From contig NZ_JAIWPE010000064.1 in the NCBI RefSeq assembly GCF_021028955.1, positions 175,958-239,957 on the forward strand: DNA of 64,000 bases, written 5' to 3'. The notes beneath the pieces were generated by a model that was given only the letters and a program-made list of their open reading frames with translations, was not told the DNA's origin and did not search any database. The stretch comes from Salipaludibacillus sp. CUR1. Its GTDB lineage: Bacteria > Bacillota > Bacilli > Bacillales > Salisediminibacteriaceae. This document shows positions 1 through 10,223 of this stretch, piece by piece. Numbering within the stretch: position 1 is the first letter of the stretch; each line of letters starts with the position of its first letter. Made by a program: the position numbers and the translations under genes.

Positions 1-1
1 A

Positions 2-691
2 ACTGAGACTGTAGAGCCAGGCTCTGACGGGGTTACCTACAGTTTGAGCCGTACAATTGTGAACCCTCTAAACGATAACAATGAGGCTGAATATGTGGCT
101 TCAGATTACTTCCCTCCTGTTCATCGGGTTGAAATGAGAAGTAAAGAAGATTTTATTGAAGAAGAGGAAGAACCGACGGAACCAGGAAATGATGAATTTT
201 TTGACGGCTCTGGGGGCGGAGAAGAATCTCCTTCTTCAGAAGGACAGCCTGGCGGTCAAGAGTGGGGGGAAGACCCTTGGAACGACGGTTCTGACGGCAG
301 TTTTAACGGTGAAGGTGATCCTGGGCCAGGAGGTTCCCCGGACGGCTGGCAGGACAGTTACGGAGACGATAGCCAGTACAGAGAAGGTGGAAATGATTCA
401 TTTGGTGAAAGCGGCGGGTTTGATTTTGAAAGTGATGGATTTAACGGTGAAGGGCAACAGGAAGGTTCAGGCAGAAGAGGCGATGGAGGGCAATGGGATG
501 ACGAAGGATTCAACTTTGACAGTGGTGAAGGTGATAGCGGATGGGCACCTGGCACTCCTGGTTCAAGGGATGAGAGCGGTTATCCGGAGACTCCAGAAGA
601 TAATAGACAACAGAACGGAGGTATTGAAGAGAGTCCGGGAATAGATTTACCTGATGATGAAGAAGAAAGTCATCCGGTAAAAGGATATTAG
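2..691 (+). CDS. C-terminal part of VanW-like protein with long acidic tail (5' truncated by window)
   Basis: The reading frame is open from the window edge, so only the last 229 residues are seen. The first ~50 residues (GSDGVTYSLSRTI followed by ASDYFPPVHRV) resemble the C-terminal end of VanW/YoaR-type extracytoplasmic proteins, where a G-x-x-V-x-x-x-R strand and a Y-x-P-x-x-x-V strand occur; this is a weak match. The remaining ~170 residues are a low-complexity tail rich in Gly, Asp, Glu, Ser, Pro and Gln, typical of an exported disordered segment. It sits just upstream of prepilin peptidase and pilMNO, and VanW-type genes are often found beside type IV pilus genes in Bacillaceae. A strong terminator follows at once, so it is the last gene of its transcript. 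Substrate or partner is unknown. Confidence 0.55.
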   Translation, partial: TETVEPGSDGVTYSLSRTIVNPLNDNNEAEYVASDYFPPVHRVEMRSKEDFIEEEEEPTEPGNDEFFDGSGGGEESPSSEGQPGGQEWGEDPWNDGSDGSFNGEGDPGPGGSPDGWQDSYGDDSQYREGGNDSFGESGGFDFESDGFNGEGQQEGSGRRGDGGQWDDEGFNFDSGEGDSGWAPGTPGSRDESGYPETPEDNRQQNGGIEESPGIDLPDDEEESHPVKGY

Positions 692-705
692 AGCGTCAGA
701 AATAA

Positions 706-736
706 AGAAGGCAGTATGCCGGACTGCCTTCTTTTC
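706..736 (+). terminator. Rho-independent terminator
   Basis: A perfect 10-bp stem (AGAAGGCAGT / ACTGCCTTCT) with a 7-nt loop is followed by TTTT. It closes the transcript of the VanW-like gene. The rest of 737-996 shows no gene and presumably holds the promoter of the pilus cluster. Confidence 0.85.
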
Positions 737-996
737 TGCCGTTTAATGAGAGAGTGACTCCTGAACTTTCACCCCTAATTATAGGAACGATGGTATATCC
801 TGTCTCTTTTAAGTGTTTAAAATGAACCTTTCTTAATAGTAAAATAACTTCTTATCCCTCTTTACTTCAATACTGCTTCTTATCCCGCTTCCTCGATAAA
901 TTGTCTTTCTCTTCCTCTTGTCTGTCTCTTAGGACTTTTCAATCTCCGCTTTACCGCTGTATAAAAATTGCAAAATTTCGGAAAGGGCGTCTATTC

Positions 997-1776
997 ATGG
1001 AAGTGCTGCTTCATGTATACTTGTTTGTAACAGGAGCTGTTCTCGGCTCGTTTTATAATGTGGCAGGGTTGCGAGTGCCAAAGAATTTGTCTGTTATTAA
1101 GCCGCCATCGTTTTGTCCGGCGTGCCAGCATCGATTAACATGGATTGAACTTATTCCGGTTTTTTCATACCTTTTTCAGAAAGGCCGGTGTCGAAATTGC
1201 TCCTCTCGCATTTCCAGCAAATATCCTCTATTTGAATTGTCTACTGCCATCCTATTTACATCAGCTCCGCTTATAGTCGGCTGGACAGTTGAACTGATCG
1301 TTGCTTTAGTGTTTATTTCTTTAGTAGTAATAATAAGTGTGTCGGATTTAGAGACTATGCTGATCCCCGATAAGTTTCTCATTTTTTTCCTCTGTCTGAT
1401 TGTCCCTCTTCGTATAATTGAACCTTTAACACCTTGGTGGGACAGCGTGGCGGGAGCTGCCTTTGGTTTTCTTCTTTTCCTTTTGCTGGCTGTTCTCTCT
1501 AAAGGAGGTATGGGAGGAGGCGATATCAAACTGATAGGGGTAGCGGGGGTGGTCTTGGGCTTTCAAGGCGTCCTTTTAACTGTTTTCCTTTCTTCCTTTA
1601 TTGGGGCTATGTTTGGACTTGGAGCTATTGCTTTAAAAAAAGCGAAGCGGAAAACAGCAGTGCCATTTGGCCCCTTTATCGCAGCCGGGGCTCTGCTCAG
1701 TTATTTTTTTCATGACACACTGTTTCAATGGTATATAAACGTATTTATGCATGGAGGGCTATTATGGGTGTTTTAG
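997..1776 (+). CDS. comC: Type IV prepilin peptidase (ComC/PilD)
   Basis: Bifunctional inner-membrane aspartyl peptidase that cleaves and usually N-methylates type IV-like prepilins (competence pseudopili or pili). It has 259 residues from ATG 997, which follows a GAAAGGG ribosome site; an upstream in-frame extension lacks one. The N-terminal domain begins GAVLGSFYNV and carries two zinc-type pairs, CPAC and CRNC. The catalytic aspartates are in SDLETMLIPD and GGGDIKLIG (the GxGD motif). Multiple membrane helices follow. The gene overlaps pilM by 13 bp, so it heads a translationally coupled pilus cluster. In Bacillus subtilis comC lies directly before spoIIB, the same neighbourhood as here. 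Confidence 0.93.
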   Translation: MEVLLHVYLFVTGAVLGSFYNVAGLRVPKNLSVIKPPSFCPACQHRLTWIELIPVFSYLFQKGRCRNCSSRISSKYPLFELSTAILFTSAPLIVGWTVELIVALVFISLVVIISVSDLETMLIPDKFLIFFLCLIVPLRIIEPLTPWWDSVAGAAFGFLLFLLLAVLSKGGMGGGDIKLIGVAGVVLGFQGVLLTVFLSSFIGAMFGLGAIALKKAKRKTAVPFGPFIAAGALLSYFFHDTLFQWYINVFMHGGLLWVF

Positions 1777-2765
1777 CATTTAGGAAAAAATTTCGCGTCA
1801 GTCTGCAAATAAAGGATTACATATTGCGTAGTGTAGTAACACGAGAAGCTTCTTCAAATTCATTAGTTAATTATTATGAAAAAGTTCTTCCTGAAGGTCT
1901 GGTAGAGAACGGAAATATAATTGATAAAGAAAATTTTGAACTGTTCTTATCCGGCTGTGCAGCAGAATGGAAGATCAGACATAAACCTCTGTGTTTTTTA
2001 GTGCCGGATTCTTCTTTTTTCTTTGGTGCTGCAAAGATTTCAAAAGGGTTGAAAGAGCAGGATATACGAGACTACATACAAAGCGAAGCTGGGGCAACTA
2101 TTCATGTGCCTTTTGATAGGGCTGTCTTTGATTATCATTTGCTGGAAAATAAAGAGGAAGAAGATGAAGAGAATAATTTAAGAAATATTCTGCTGTTCGC
2201 AGCTCCTGAACAAGCAGTTAACAGCTATACTGCTCTTTTCAAAAAGGCAAAAATTACCCCTGCCGCTGCGGATATTGCACCGCTTTCCCTGCATCGTCTT
2301 TACATGCAGAAAGAGGAGCACGAGCCTGGAGAAGAACTTATCCAACTGGAATGGGACATGAATTCTATTAATATAGGCATATTTAAAGATAATATACCTG
2401 TGTTCTTGCGTAATCATTCACAACCTTTCAGGAGAGAAGACTGGGAAGCCACAGCAGAGGAGAACCTCGTTCAGTGGGTTTGCAAGCAGGATGAAAAAGT
2501 GGAGCGGGACATACTGAAGGCACTAAAGGAAGTGAAACAAGTTATTGACTATTGGAGAATAGCGGATTACAAGAGTGAAAATAAAAAAGCAGATTTATTT
2601 CTAACAGGCGATCATCCAAAATTATGGTTTATTCAAAAGTCGCTTGAAGATACTCTTAAAATGGACGTACAAACTGAAAAATCTATTGATTTATTATCAA
2701 AGGTTAATATGGATCTTCCTGGGCAATTTATTCTCCCTGTAAGCCTTTGTCTTAAAGAGGTGTAG
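1764..2765 (+). CDS. pilM: PilM-like actin-fold pilus assembly ATPase
   Basis: Cytoplasmic actin-like protein that binds the N-terminal peptide of PilN at the inner-membrane type IV pilus platform. The start ATG 1764 follows GGAGGGCTATT; 333 residues. It begins with a V-S-L-Q-I strand as in PilM proteins, where the first strand carries phosphate-binding residues. Similarity is diffuse and the assignment rests partly on position: it is followed 3 bp later by a clear PilN and then a PilO-like protein, the conserved PilM-N-O order. It overlaps the end of the prepilin peptidase gene. Confidence 0.75.
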   Translation: MGVLAFRKKFRVSLQIKDYILRSVVTREASSNSLVNYYEKVLPEGLVENGNIIDKENFELFLSGCAAEWKIRHKPLCFLVPDSSFFFGAAKISKGLKEQDIRDYIQSEAGATIHVPFDRAVFDYHLLENKEEEDEENNLRNILLFAAPEQAVNSYTALFKKAKITPAAADIAPLSLHRLYMQKEEHEPGEELIQLEWDMNSINIGIFKDNIPVFLRNHSQPFRREDWEATAEENLVQWVCKQDEKVERDILKALKEVKQVIDYWRIADYKSENKKADLFLTGDHPKLWFIQKSLEDTLKMDVQTEKSIDLLSKVNMDLPGQFILPVSLCLKEV

Positions 2766-2768
2766 CTA

Positions 2769-3671
2769 ATGTCTGTTGAAATTAATTTACTTCCCGAAAA
2801 AAGAGCCGGAAAACGTTTATTTTATATTTATGGGCCAGTTGCGCTTCTTCTGCTTGTAGTCTTTTTATTTATTTTAGCCATATCTTATCAGCAAAATTTA
2901 TTAAAAGAACAGCAAAGACTAACTGCTCAGGCCGATGAAGTGAGGGAGCATCAGGAAGCCGAAAGAAGCAAAGTGGCCGGTACAGACGCTGAGGCAGAAC
3001 AATTAGAGAGTGTGGTAGAAAAACTAGAGGCACAAAGAAACCCGACAACAAGTTTGCTTAACATCCTAGTCGGCAAATTGCCGGAGCGTGGTTTTTTTCT
3101 TGAGTTTCAGTTTGAAAACCCCGGCCATATAAATTTGAAGGCCCAATTTGAAACGCAAAGAGGAGCCTCAAGCTATCTTCATGAAATAAATCAGCTCCCG
3201 GCAGTAGAAGAAGCAACCATTGAGGAAATAAAGGGTGAAGAGTTACTTCCTGACGACGGGACTTTCACTGGTGATGAAATGCCAAGATACCATGTTTCTT
3301 TCTCAATCCGTTTATATGAGCATATATTTAACGATTATGAAAACTGGAATGAAGCTATGGGGTCTTATGAAGAACAATTGGAAAGTGAAAGGTCTCTTCA
3401 GGATCAGGGAGAATTTGGCGAGTATGAGCAGGAAGCTGATCCAGAAACTGAGTTTGATACGGAAAGCGGCTCAGATGTGGACACTGATACTGGTAATGAA
3501 GATGACGGCGATCCCGGGACAGAATTTAATAGTGGAACTGAGTTTAATTCAGATAATGGATTTGATTTAGAAAATGAGCTGAATGATTCAGACGATTTAA
3601 ACGAAGAGGAAGAAAGCCTCTTTAATGACGATGATGTATTTAATGATGACGAAACTGGGGAGGATGACTAA
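2769..3671 (+). CDS. pilN: PilN-like pilus assembly membrane protein with acidic C-terminal extension
   Basis: Single-pass inner-membrane protein of the type IV pilus alignment complex. The N-terminal cytoplasmic signature INLLPEK, which docks PilN onto PilM, is at residues 5-11; a transmembrane helix follows at about 20-40, then a coiled coil and a ferredoxin-like extracytoplasmic domain to about residue 185. The last ~110 residues are an unusual run rich in Asp, Glu, Asn, Ser and Gly that typical PilN (about 190 residues) lacks. The stop codon overlaps the start of the next gene (TAATG), so translation is coupled. Confidence 0.85.
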   Translation: MSVEINLLPEKRAGKRLFYIYGPVALLLLVVFLFILAISYQQNLLKEQQRLTAQADEVREHQEAERSKVAGTDAEAEQLESVVEKLEAQRNPTTSLLNILVGKLPERGFFLEFQFENPGHINLKAQFETQRGASSYLHEINQLPAVEEATIEEIKGEELLPDDGTFTGDEMPRYHVSFSIRLYEHIFNDYENWNEAMGSYEEQLESERSLQDQGEFGEYEQEADPETEFDTESGSDVDTDTGNEDDGDPGTEFNSGTEFNSDNGFDLENELNDSDDLNEEEESLFNDDDVFNDDETGEDD

Positions 3672-4555
3672 TGAAAATAACCTTCAGACACATCCAGACA
3701 GTTTTAATAACTGCATCAGTCCTTGTGCTGGCTGGACTCATTGCTTATTATTTTCTGGTCATCCAGCCGCTGGAACAGGGAATAGAAGAAAAAGAAACAG
3801 AGCTTAGTTACGAGATGGAAGTTTTAGAGACTTTGAAACAGTCAGACGGGCCGGAAAAGCAGTATACCGATCTTAAAATTCAATCCATGCTCCATCAGGT
3901 TCCTGTTAAACCATGGATTGACCACTGGTTAATGGATTTTGAAAAAGCTGAACTAATGTCTGATACACAAATAAACCATTACGTTTTCTCAAAAGACGTT
4001 TTGTCTGCTTCGGCCATAGATGAGCTGGAAGAAGCAGAAGAGCCTGCTATCGAAACTGAAGTGGAATTTAATATAACTAATGAAACTGGAAATCCGGAAA
4101 ATGCAGGAGTTACCGGTGGATTTGAAGAAGATACAGATGTCGATGTAAAAGTAGACGTGAAATTTCATATGGAAGATGAGAAGGATCGTCCCTCCCTGTC
4201 AACAGGGGATCCCTCAGATAAAAGTGCGGTAGAGGTGGCTGACGGTGTAAAGGTTAACCGGATGACTTCAGGCCTTTCTGTAGAAGCAGAAACATATGAG
4301 CAGCTGTTCCAATTTCTCTATGAAATCGAACAACTGCCCCGCTTAACTGAAATATATGCCCTGTCGTTTAATGCTCCTTCAGAAAGTGACCTTTTATTTG
4401 AAGAGGAATATGACGAAACGGCCTTATTAAATATGGATGTATATTTGAGCGCTTATTATCTGAAAGAACTGGAACATGTATTTGCAGATTATGAACCCTC
4501 AGGTCCTTTTGAAGATCCCGGATTTAAGGAAACACCAATATACCAGGATCCTTAA
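3671..4555 (+). CDS. PilO-like pilus assembly membrane protein
   Basis: Probable partner of PilN in the inner-membrane pilus platform. It has 294 residues, with an N-terminal membrane helix at about 10-32 and a periplasmic-side helical segment followed by a ferredoxin-like fold (the SGLSVEAETYEQLFQFLYEIEQ-type strand-helix is near residue 200). An acidic insert at about 115-190 separates the two halves. The start overlaps the pilN stop by one base. Identification is by order, topology and the YEQLFQFLYEIEQLPRL segment, which resembles PilO/PilN domains; sequence identity to a reference could not be computed. Confidence 0.7.
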   Translation: MKITFRHIQTVLITASVLVLAGLIAYYFLVIQPLEQGIEEKETELSYEMEVLETLKQSDGPEKQYTDLKIQSMLHQVPVKPWIDHWLMDFEKAELMSDTQINHYVFSKDVLSASAIDELEEAEEPAIETEVEFNITNETGNPENAGVTGGFEEDTDVDVKVDVKFHMEDEKDRPSLSTGDPSDKSAVEVADGVKVNRMTSGLSVEAETYEQLFQFLYEIEQLPRLTEIYALSFNAPSESDLLFEEEYDETALLNMDVYLSAYYLKELEHVFADYEPSGPFEDPGFKETPIYQDP

Positions 4556-4615
4556 AAGGCTCGAACAGGATTGAGATTGGTTTATAAAATACGAACAATT
4601 TATACTTAAATGATT

Positions 4616-4756
4616 TAAGTGTCGTCATAACACGCAGACTTCTCTGGTTAAAAGTGCGCCCTGAAGACCCCTGAGATCAGTGGTTTGGGATGGCCAAGAA
4701 GGCTGAGTTTTTACCTAAGGAAAGCGAGGTGTTTTGACGACACAAATTTAACCGAC
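4616..4756. other. Structured intergenic element (long-range 9-bp stem)
   Basis: Between pilO and spoIIB the segments GTGTCGTCA (about 4619-4627) and TGACGACAC (about 4734-4743) are perfect inverted repeats, and ACAC/GTGT just inside them can extend the stem. They enclose about 105 nt with further short complementary runs (GGCC, CCTGA). This looks like a folded RNA or leader, but I could not assign it to a riboswitch class. No convincing terminator follows before spoIIB. Confidence 0.35.
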
Positions 4757-4990
4757 TTTCAAAATAAAAACTTCCTGCCTGGGTTTAGGTTTTTTAAGGT
4801 TTATTTTTTCTTTTGTCTTATCCTCTTCCAGCCAGTATTCTTATTTATCTCATCCGGCAATTAATCTCTTTTTTAGATCGCTGTTTATAAATACTCCGTG
4901 GTGCAAAATCCTGAATCTTGTTCTATCATTTTTGTCCAGTTAATAGAATGGTATAAAAGCTGGTCGAAAAGAAAGGAGCGGCGTTTTATT

Positions 4991-6094
4991 GTGACTAATA
5001 AGAGAGAGGTACTCGTTCGTCTGGACGGAAAGTATAAGAAAGTTGAAAAACGAAATAATTTTAACGAAACAGCTGCAGCTAAGGATTCGGGAAAAGTACA
5101 GCAAAAGTATGAACCTTTACTAAGTGCAAGGCAGTCTGACGAGAAAGAGACAAAAAAAATAGTAAATTTACAAAAGAAACGTCAATTTTTGGAAGATACC
5201 CAGCAACCTTTCTGGGATGATGGCAAAAGTCACCAGAGTCCTAAGCTTCCTCCTACACACAGGAAAAAGAAAAACCCGTCATGGGACCAGTTTTCTTTCA
5301 GTTTTTTAAAAAATATTGTTTTTTTGTCTGTCACAGCCGCTGTTCTTGTTGGCAGCGCGTTCGGGTTAATGCTGCTTTCTTTATTGTCTGGTAATGATAC
5401 GAGTGCAGAAAGTGAGCAGGAAGTTTCACAGTCAATTAATCAACCGGCTGAAATTGCAGGCAGTTCAGAGAATGATTTCAGGACATTTCCTTCATTTGAC
5501 CTCCAGTTAGTTCAGGGCGGCGCGTTTTCTACCGAAGAAAAAGGGCAGGAGATGGCTGGTGTAATAAAAGCAAAAGGGTTTCCTTCGGTATTAATGGAAG
5601 ATAACGGGACATATTTTTTATTTTTAGGGATCGCCTCCGGCAAGGAATCGGCTGAAGTTATTGGCTCTCATTTGGAAGCGCATAATCAGGATACTTATAT
5701 TAAGCCTTATGCTTTTAAAACGTCTGAAGCCGAAATAGAGGACTCCGTTTATTCTGTGTTATCAGCTGGTGTGCATTGGATGGAGCTGGCTGCCAGGATG
5801 TCGGTTAAAAATATGGAAGGACAAGTCCCTGCTGATCAGGACGTCACGGCTTTTTTCCAAAGCGGAGCAGCCTGGAAACAATCACATGAAGCCCTTTCGA
5901 CTAACAACAGTGACGTAGAGGAACTGCTTTCACAATGGCTGGATCTGACAGAACCTGTTATGGAAGTCTATTCAGCCGGGACCTTTTCAGATGCTTTTGC
6001 ATGGGAAATTCAAGATTCACTCCTTAGAGGTATGATTATTTATGATAAGCTAATTAAAGAAATAGAAAATAACAATGACATAGACCACACATAA
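4991..6094 (+). CDS. spoIIB: SPOR-domain sporulation protein SpoIIB
   Basis: Membrane-anchored SPOR-domain protein that localises to the septum and assists engulfment. The preferred start is GTG 4991 after AAAGGAGCG (367 residues); an upstream extension has no ribosome site. It has a charged cytoplasmic part, one membrane helix at about residues 105-130 (VFLSVTAAVLVGSAFGLMLL), and a SPOR domain at about 170-240 with the typical LQLVQGGAFSTEEKGQ start. Identification is supported by position between comC/pil genes and maf-radC-mreB, as in B. subtilis, although aspA intervenes here. Confidence 0.85.
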   Translation: MTNKREVLVRLDGKYKKVEKRNNFNETAAAKDSGKVQQKYEPLLSARQSDEKETKKIVNLQKKRQFLEDTQQPFWDDGKSHQSPKLPPTHRKKKNPSWDQFSFSFLKNIVFLSVTAAVLVGSAFGLMLLSLLSGNDTSAESEQEVSQSINQPAEIAGSSENDFRTFPSFDLQLVQGGAFSTEEKGQEMAGVIKAKGFPSVLMEDNGTYFLFLGIASGKESAEVIGSHLEAHNQDTYIKPYAFKTSEAEIEDSVYSVLSAGVHWMELAARMSVKNMEGQVPADQDVTAFFQSGAAWKQSHEALSTNNSDVEELLSQWLDLTEPVMEVYSAGTFSDAFAWEIQDSLLRGMIIYDKLIKEIENNNDIDHT

Positions 6095-6122
6095 TAAAGA
6101 TGCAGATAAGGAAGGGGTAATT

Positions 6123-7556
6123 ATGAGTTCGTCCTCACCGCAAGTAAGAATAGAAAAAGATTTAATGGGAGAAAAAAAGATCCCTGCAGAGGCCTATTAC
6201 GGCATACAGACTATTAGAGCGAAAGAAAATTTTCCAATCACCGGGTATCCTCCCCATGAAGAGCTTATAAAAGCTTTCGGCTACGTGAAAAAAGCGGCAG
6301 CTAAAGCGAATGCTAAAGTTGGTGTACTGAATAAAGGCATAGCTGAGGCAATTATTCAAGCAGCTGACGAAGTTATTGCTGGCGAGTTTAACGAAGAATT
6401 TATCGTAGACAGTATCCAGGGCGGCGCGGGCACGTCTTTTAATATGAACGCGAACGAAGTCATTGCTAACCGGGCGATAGAAATTCTGGGCGGTAAAAAA
6501 GGCGAGTATTTAAAAGTCAGTCCTACAACCCACGTGAATATGGCCCAGTCTACAAACGACACGTTCCCTACCGCAATTAATATCGCCTGTCTTAATTTGT
6601 CACAAGGGTTGATTAAAGCATTAAATGAATTAGTTGAGACGATGAAGAAAAAAGAAGACGAGTTTGACCATGTCATAAAAATGGGCAGAACACATCTTCA
6701 AGATGCTGTGCCTATAAGGCTGGGACAGGAGTTTGGTTCATATGGGAGGCTCCTCGCCAGGGATTTAAAACGCGTCAAGCAATCAGTTGACCAGCTTTAT
6801 GAAGTGAACATGGGAGCGACAGCAGTAGGAACCGGATTAAATGCCATGCCTGCCTATATCGATCAGGTGACTAAAAATCTTGCGGAAATAACAGGATTGC
6901 CTTTTCATCGTGCGGATAATTTAGTGGATGCCACACAAAATACGGATGCATACACTCAGCTTTCAGGAGCCATGAAAATTCTGGCTATCAACCTATCCAA
7001 GATTTCCAATGATCTCAGGCTGATGAGTTCCGGCCCGAGAACCGGCTTTAATGAGATTAATCTTCCACCGAGACAGGCAGGGTCCTCTATTATGCCTGGG
7101 AAAGTTAATCCTGTCATGTGTGAAGTTGTTAATCAGATTTCGTTCCAGGTTATAGGAAATGATCACACAATCAGCCTTGCCTCCGAAGCAGGCCAGCTTG
7201 AGTTGAATGTTATGGAGCCGGTGCTGGTATTTAATCTTCTGCAATCTTTTACTATATTGAGAAACGGTATTAATGTATTTAAAGAGTTTGCAGTAGAAGG
7301 TATTGAAGCAAATATTTATCATTGCAAACAGCTGGTGGAAAATAGTGTAGGGATTATAACAGCTATAAACCCTCACGTTGGATATGAAACAGCAGCAAGG
7401 ATTGCAAAAGAAGCAATTTCCTCTGGCAGGCCGGTCAGGGAAATTTGCATTGAAAGAGGAATCCTGTCGGAAGAGGAACTTGACCGGATTCTTGACCCAT
7501 TAGAAATGACTAATCCGGGTATCGCAGCAAAAGAATTAATTTTTGGCGAAGAATAA
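6123..7556 (+). CDS. aspA: Aspartate ammonia-lyase
   Basis: Cytoplasmic enzyme that reversibly deaminates L-aspartate to fumarate and ammonia. It has 477 residues, the usual length, and carries the fumarase/aspartase signature GSSIMPGKVNP near residue 320 and the conserved segments QGGAGTSFNMNANE and GRTHLQDAVP. It starts at ATG 6123 after AAGGAAGGGGTAATT, 28 bp behind spoIIB. It interrupts the usual spoIIB-maf order of Bacillus, so it looks like an insertion into the conserved block. A strong terminator follows. Confidence 0.95.
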   Translation: MSSSSPQVRIEKDLMGEKKIPAEAYYGIQTIRAKENFPITGYPPHEELIKAFGYVKKAAAKANAKVGVLNKGIAEAIIQAADEVIAGEFNEEFIVDSIQGGAGTSFNMNANEVIANRAIEILGGKKGEYLKVSPTTHVNMAQSTNDTFPTAINIACLNLSQGLIKALNELVETMKKKEDEFDHVIKMGRTHLQDAVPIRLGQEFGSYGRLLARDLKRVKQSVDQLYEVNMGATAVGTGLNAMPAYIDQVTKNLAEITGLPFHRADNLVDATQNTDAYTQLSGAMKILAINLSKISNDLRLMSSGPRTGFNEINLPPRQAGSSIMPGKVNPVMCEVVNQISFQVIGNDHTISLASEAGQLELNVMEPVLVFNLLQSFTILRNGINVFKEFAVEGIEANIYHCKQLVENSVGIITAINPHVGYETAARIAKEAISSGRPVREICIERGILSEEELDRILDPLEMTNPGIAAKELIFGEE

Positions 7557-7581
7557 CACCCCCACAGAATGCAGCTTGAAC

Positions 7582-7627
7582 AAAGAGGAAGAGTTTAGTA
7601 AAATATTAAGTGTCTCTTCCTCTTTTC
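7582..7627 (+). terminator. Rho-independent terminator after aspA
   Basis: A 12-bp perfect stem (AAAGAGGAAGAG / CTCTTCCTCTTT) is followed by a short T run. It separates aspA from maf. Confidence 0.75.
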
Positions 7628-7657
7628 ATAATCTCTCAAAAAAAGGATGGGACATGC

Positions 7658-8215
7658 ATGAAACCTTTCATATTAGCCTCACAATCCCCGAGAAGAAAGC
7701 AGCTTCTGGAACAAGCCCGCCTTTCTTTTTCTATTATTCCAAGCAGTATTGAAGAAACAGTACCTGATCATTACTCCCCCGAAGAAACAGTCGCTTTATT
7801 AGCTTACCAAAAAGCCGCAGATGTTTTAAAAAATCACAGAGATTCTGTTATTTTAGGTGCCGACACTATTGTGTCACTTGACGGAACAATTCTGGGTAAA
7901 CCTGCGAATGATGAAGATGCCAGAGCCAAACTTCACCTCCTTTCCGGCAGAACACACCAGGTTCTTACTGGCGTAGCTATATTATCCTCAGAAAAAGAAA
8001 TAACTTTTACAGCCCAGGCTCAAGTCTCGTTTTATACGCTGTCAGATGAAGAAATTGACAATTATATACGAAGCGGAGAACCGTCTGATAAAGCAGGAGC
8101 GTATGGCATCCAAGGCCTCGGGGCCACATTCGTTGAAAAAGTGGAAGGGGATTACTTTGCGATTGTGGGTCTTCCTATTGCAAAGGTTAGTCGTGCTTTA
8201 AAGTCATTTAATTAA
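7658..8215 (+). CDS. maf: Maf-like nucleotide pyrophosphatase
   Basis: Cytoplasmic nucleoside triphosphate pyrophosphatase active on dTTP/UTP and modified nucleotides; overexpression affects septation in Bacillus. It has 185 residues from ATG 7658 after AAAGGATGGGA, giving the canonical N-terminus ILASQSPRRKQLL; a longer frame exists but lacks a family match. The catalytic region ILGADTIVSLDG is present, as is SDKAGAYGIQG with the conserved lysine and tyrosine. It lies 13 bp upstream of radC as in B. subtilis. Confidence 0.95.
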   Translation: MKPFILASQSPRRKQLLEQARLSFSIIPSSIEETVPDHYSPEETVALLAYQKAADVLKNHRDSVILGADTIVSLDGTILGKPANDEDARAKLHLLSGRTHQVLTGVAILSSEKEITFTAQAQVSFYTLSDEEIDNYIRSGEPSDKAGAYGIQGLGATFVEKVEGDYFAIVGLPIAKVSRALKSFN

Positions 8216-8228
8216 AAGGAGGACTTGT

Positions 8229-8915
8229 ATGGCTATGTCGATAATGATTAAAGATGTCCCAAAAAGTGAGAGGCCAAGGGAAAGGATGCTGAGGGAAGGC
8301 CCTCAGTCCCTGTCCAACCAGGATTTAATTGCGCTTTTACTTGGTTCCGGAACCAGATCAGAATCAGTTATTCAGCTTTCAGCAAGAGTAATTCAGCATT
8401 TTAATGGGCTTAAAATGCTGAAAGACGCCAGCATAAAAGAATTAATGGATATTCACGGGATAGGTGAAGCGAAAGCCGTGCAGCTCAGGGCTGCACTCGA
8501 ATTAGGAAAGCGGATTAAGCAGTTTCCAGCTGAAGATCGTTATGTGATCCGTTCCCCGGAAGATGTTTCCCTTTATATGATGGATGAGATGCGCCACTTA
8601 CAGCAGGAACATTTTGTGTGCCTCTATCTAAATACCAAGAACCAGGTGGTTCATAAACAGACCGTTTTTATCGGAAGCCTGAATGCATCGATTGTTCATC
8701 CGCGGGAAGTATTTAAAGAAGCTTTCCGGTATTCAGCTGCCTCTATCGTATGTCTGCACAATCACCCTTCTGGTGACCCTGGACCAAGCCGGGAAGATAT
8801 TGATGTTACTAAACGGCTCAGTGAATGCGGAAAAATGCTGGGAATTGAGCTGCTAGACCATGTTATTATCGGTGATAAAAGATTCTGTTCTTTAAAAGAA
8901 AAAGGTTATCTTTAA
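8229..8915 (+). CDS. radC: RadC-family JAB/MPN domain protein
   Basis: It has 228 residues with an N-terminal helix-hairpin-helix-like region (IHGIGEAKAVQL) and a C-terminal JAB/JAMM metalloprotease-fold domain with HNHPSGDPGPSREDID, whose His-x-His and Asp residues bind zinc. Its cellular role is not settled; the old DNA-repair name is historical. The start ATG 8229 follows AAAAGGAGG with good spacing. The maf-radC-mreB order is the Bacillus order. Confidence 0.95.
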   Translation: MAMSIMIKDVPKSERPRERMLREGPQSLSNQDLIALLLGSGTRSESVIQLSARVIQHFNGLKMLKDASIKELMDIHGIGEAKAVQLRAALELGKRIKQFPAEDRYVIRSPEDVSLYMMDEMRHLQQEHFVCLYLNTKNQVVHKQTVFIGSLNASIVHPREVFKEAFRYSAASIVCLHNHPSGDPGPSREDIDVTKRLSECGKMLGIELLDHVIIGDKRFCSLKEKGYL

Positions 8916-9168
8916 TTCTTCTATGTATTCTCCCCCAGTGTTAAACTCCCTTTATAAAAATTGGAAATAACGCTCTTTCCATTATGTACACACTCCCCCT
9001 GTTATGTTAGGATAAAATGAGGATTTTACTGAGTATGATGGAAAATACTACTCAATTCTTAAAAGATTGAGTATAATTAATCTTATGGACTTTTAATTCC
9101 ATTTAGAGCATACTTGAGTGTTTTTTATTAATTATAAATTTTTTAGACCTTGAGAGGAGATTACATAG

Positions 9169-10209
<1,041 letters not shown>

Positions 10210-10223
10210 AGTAGGTGTCGCAG

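Noticed and set aside
156..644. Second plus-strand open frame in the VanW-like tail
   Set aside because: Alternate frame of a low-complexity acidic segment, without start signals or similarity.
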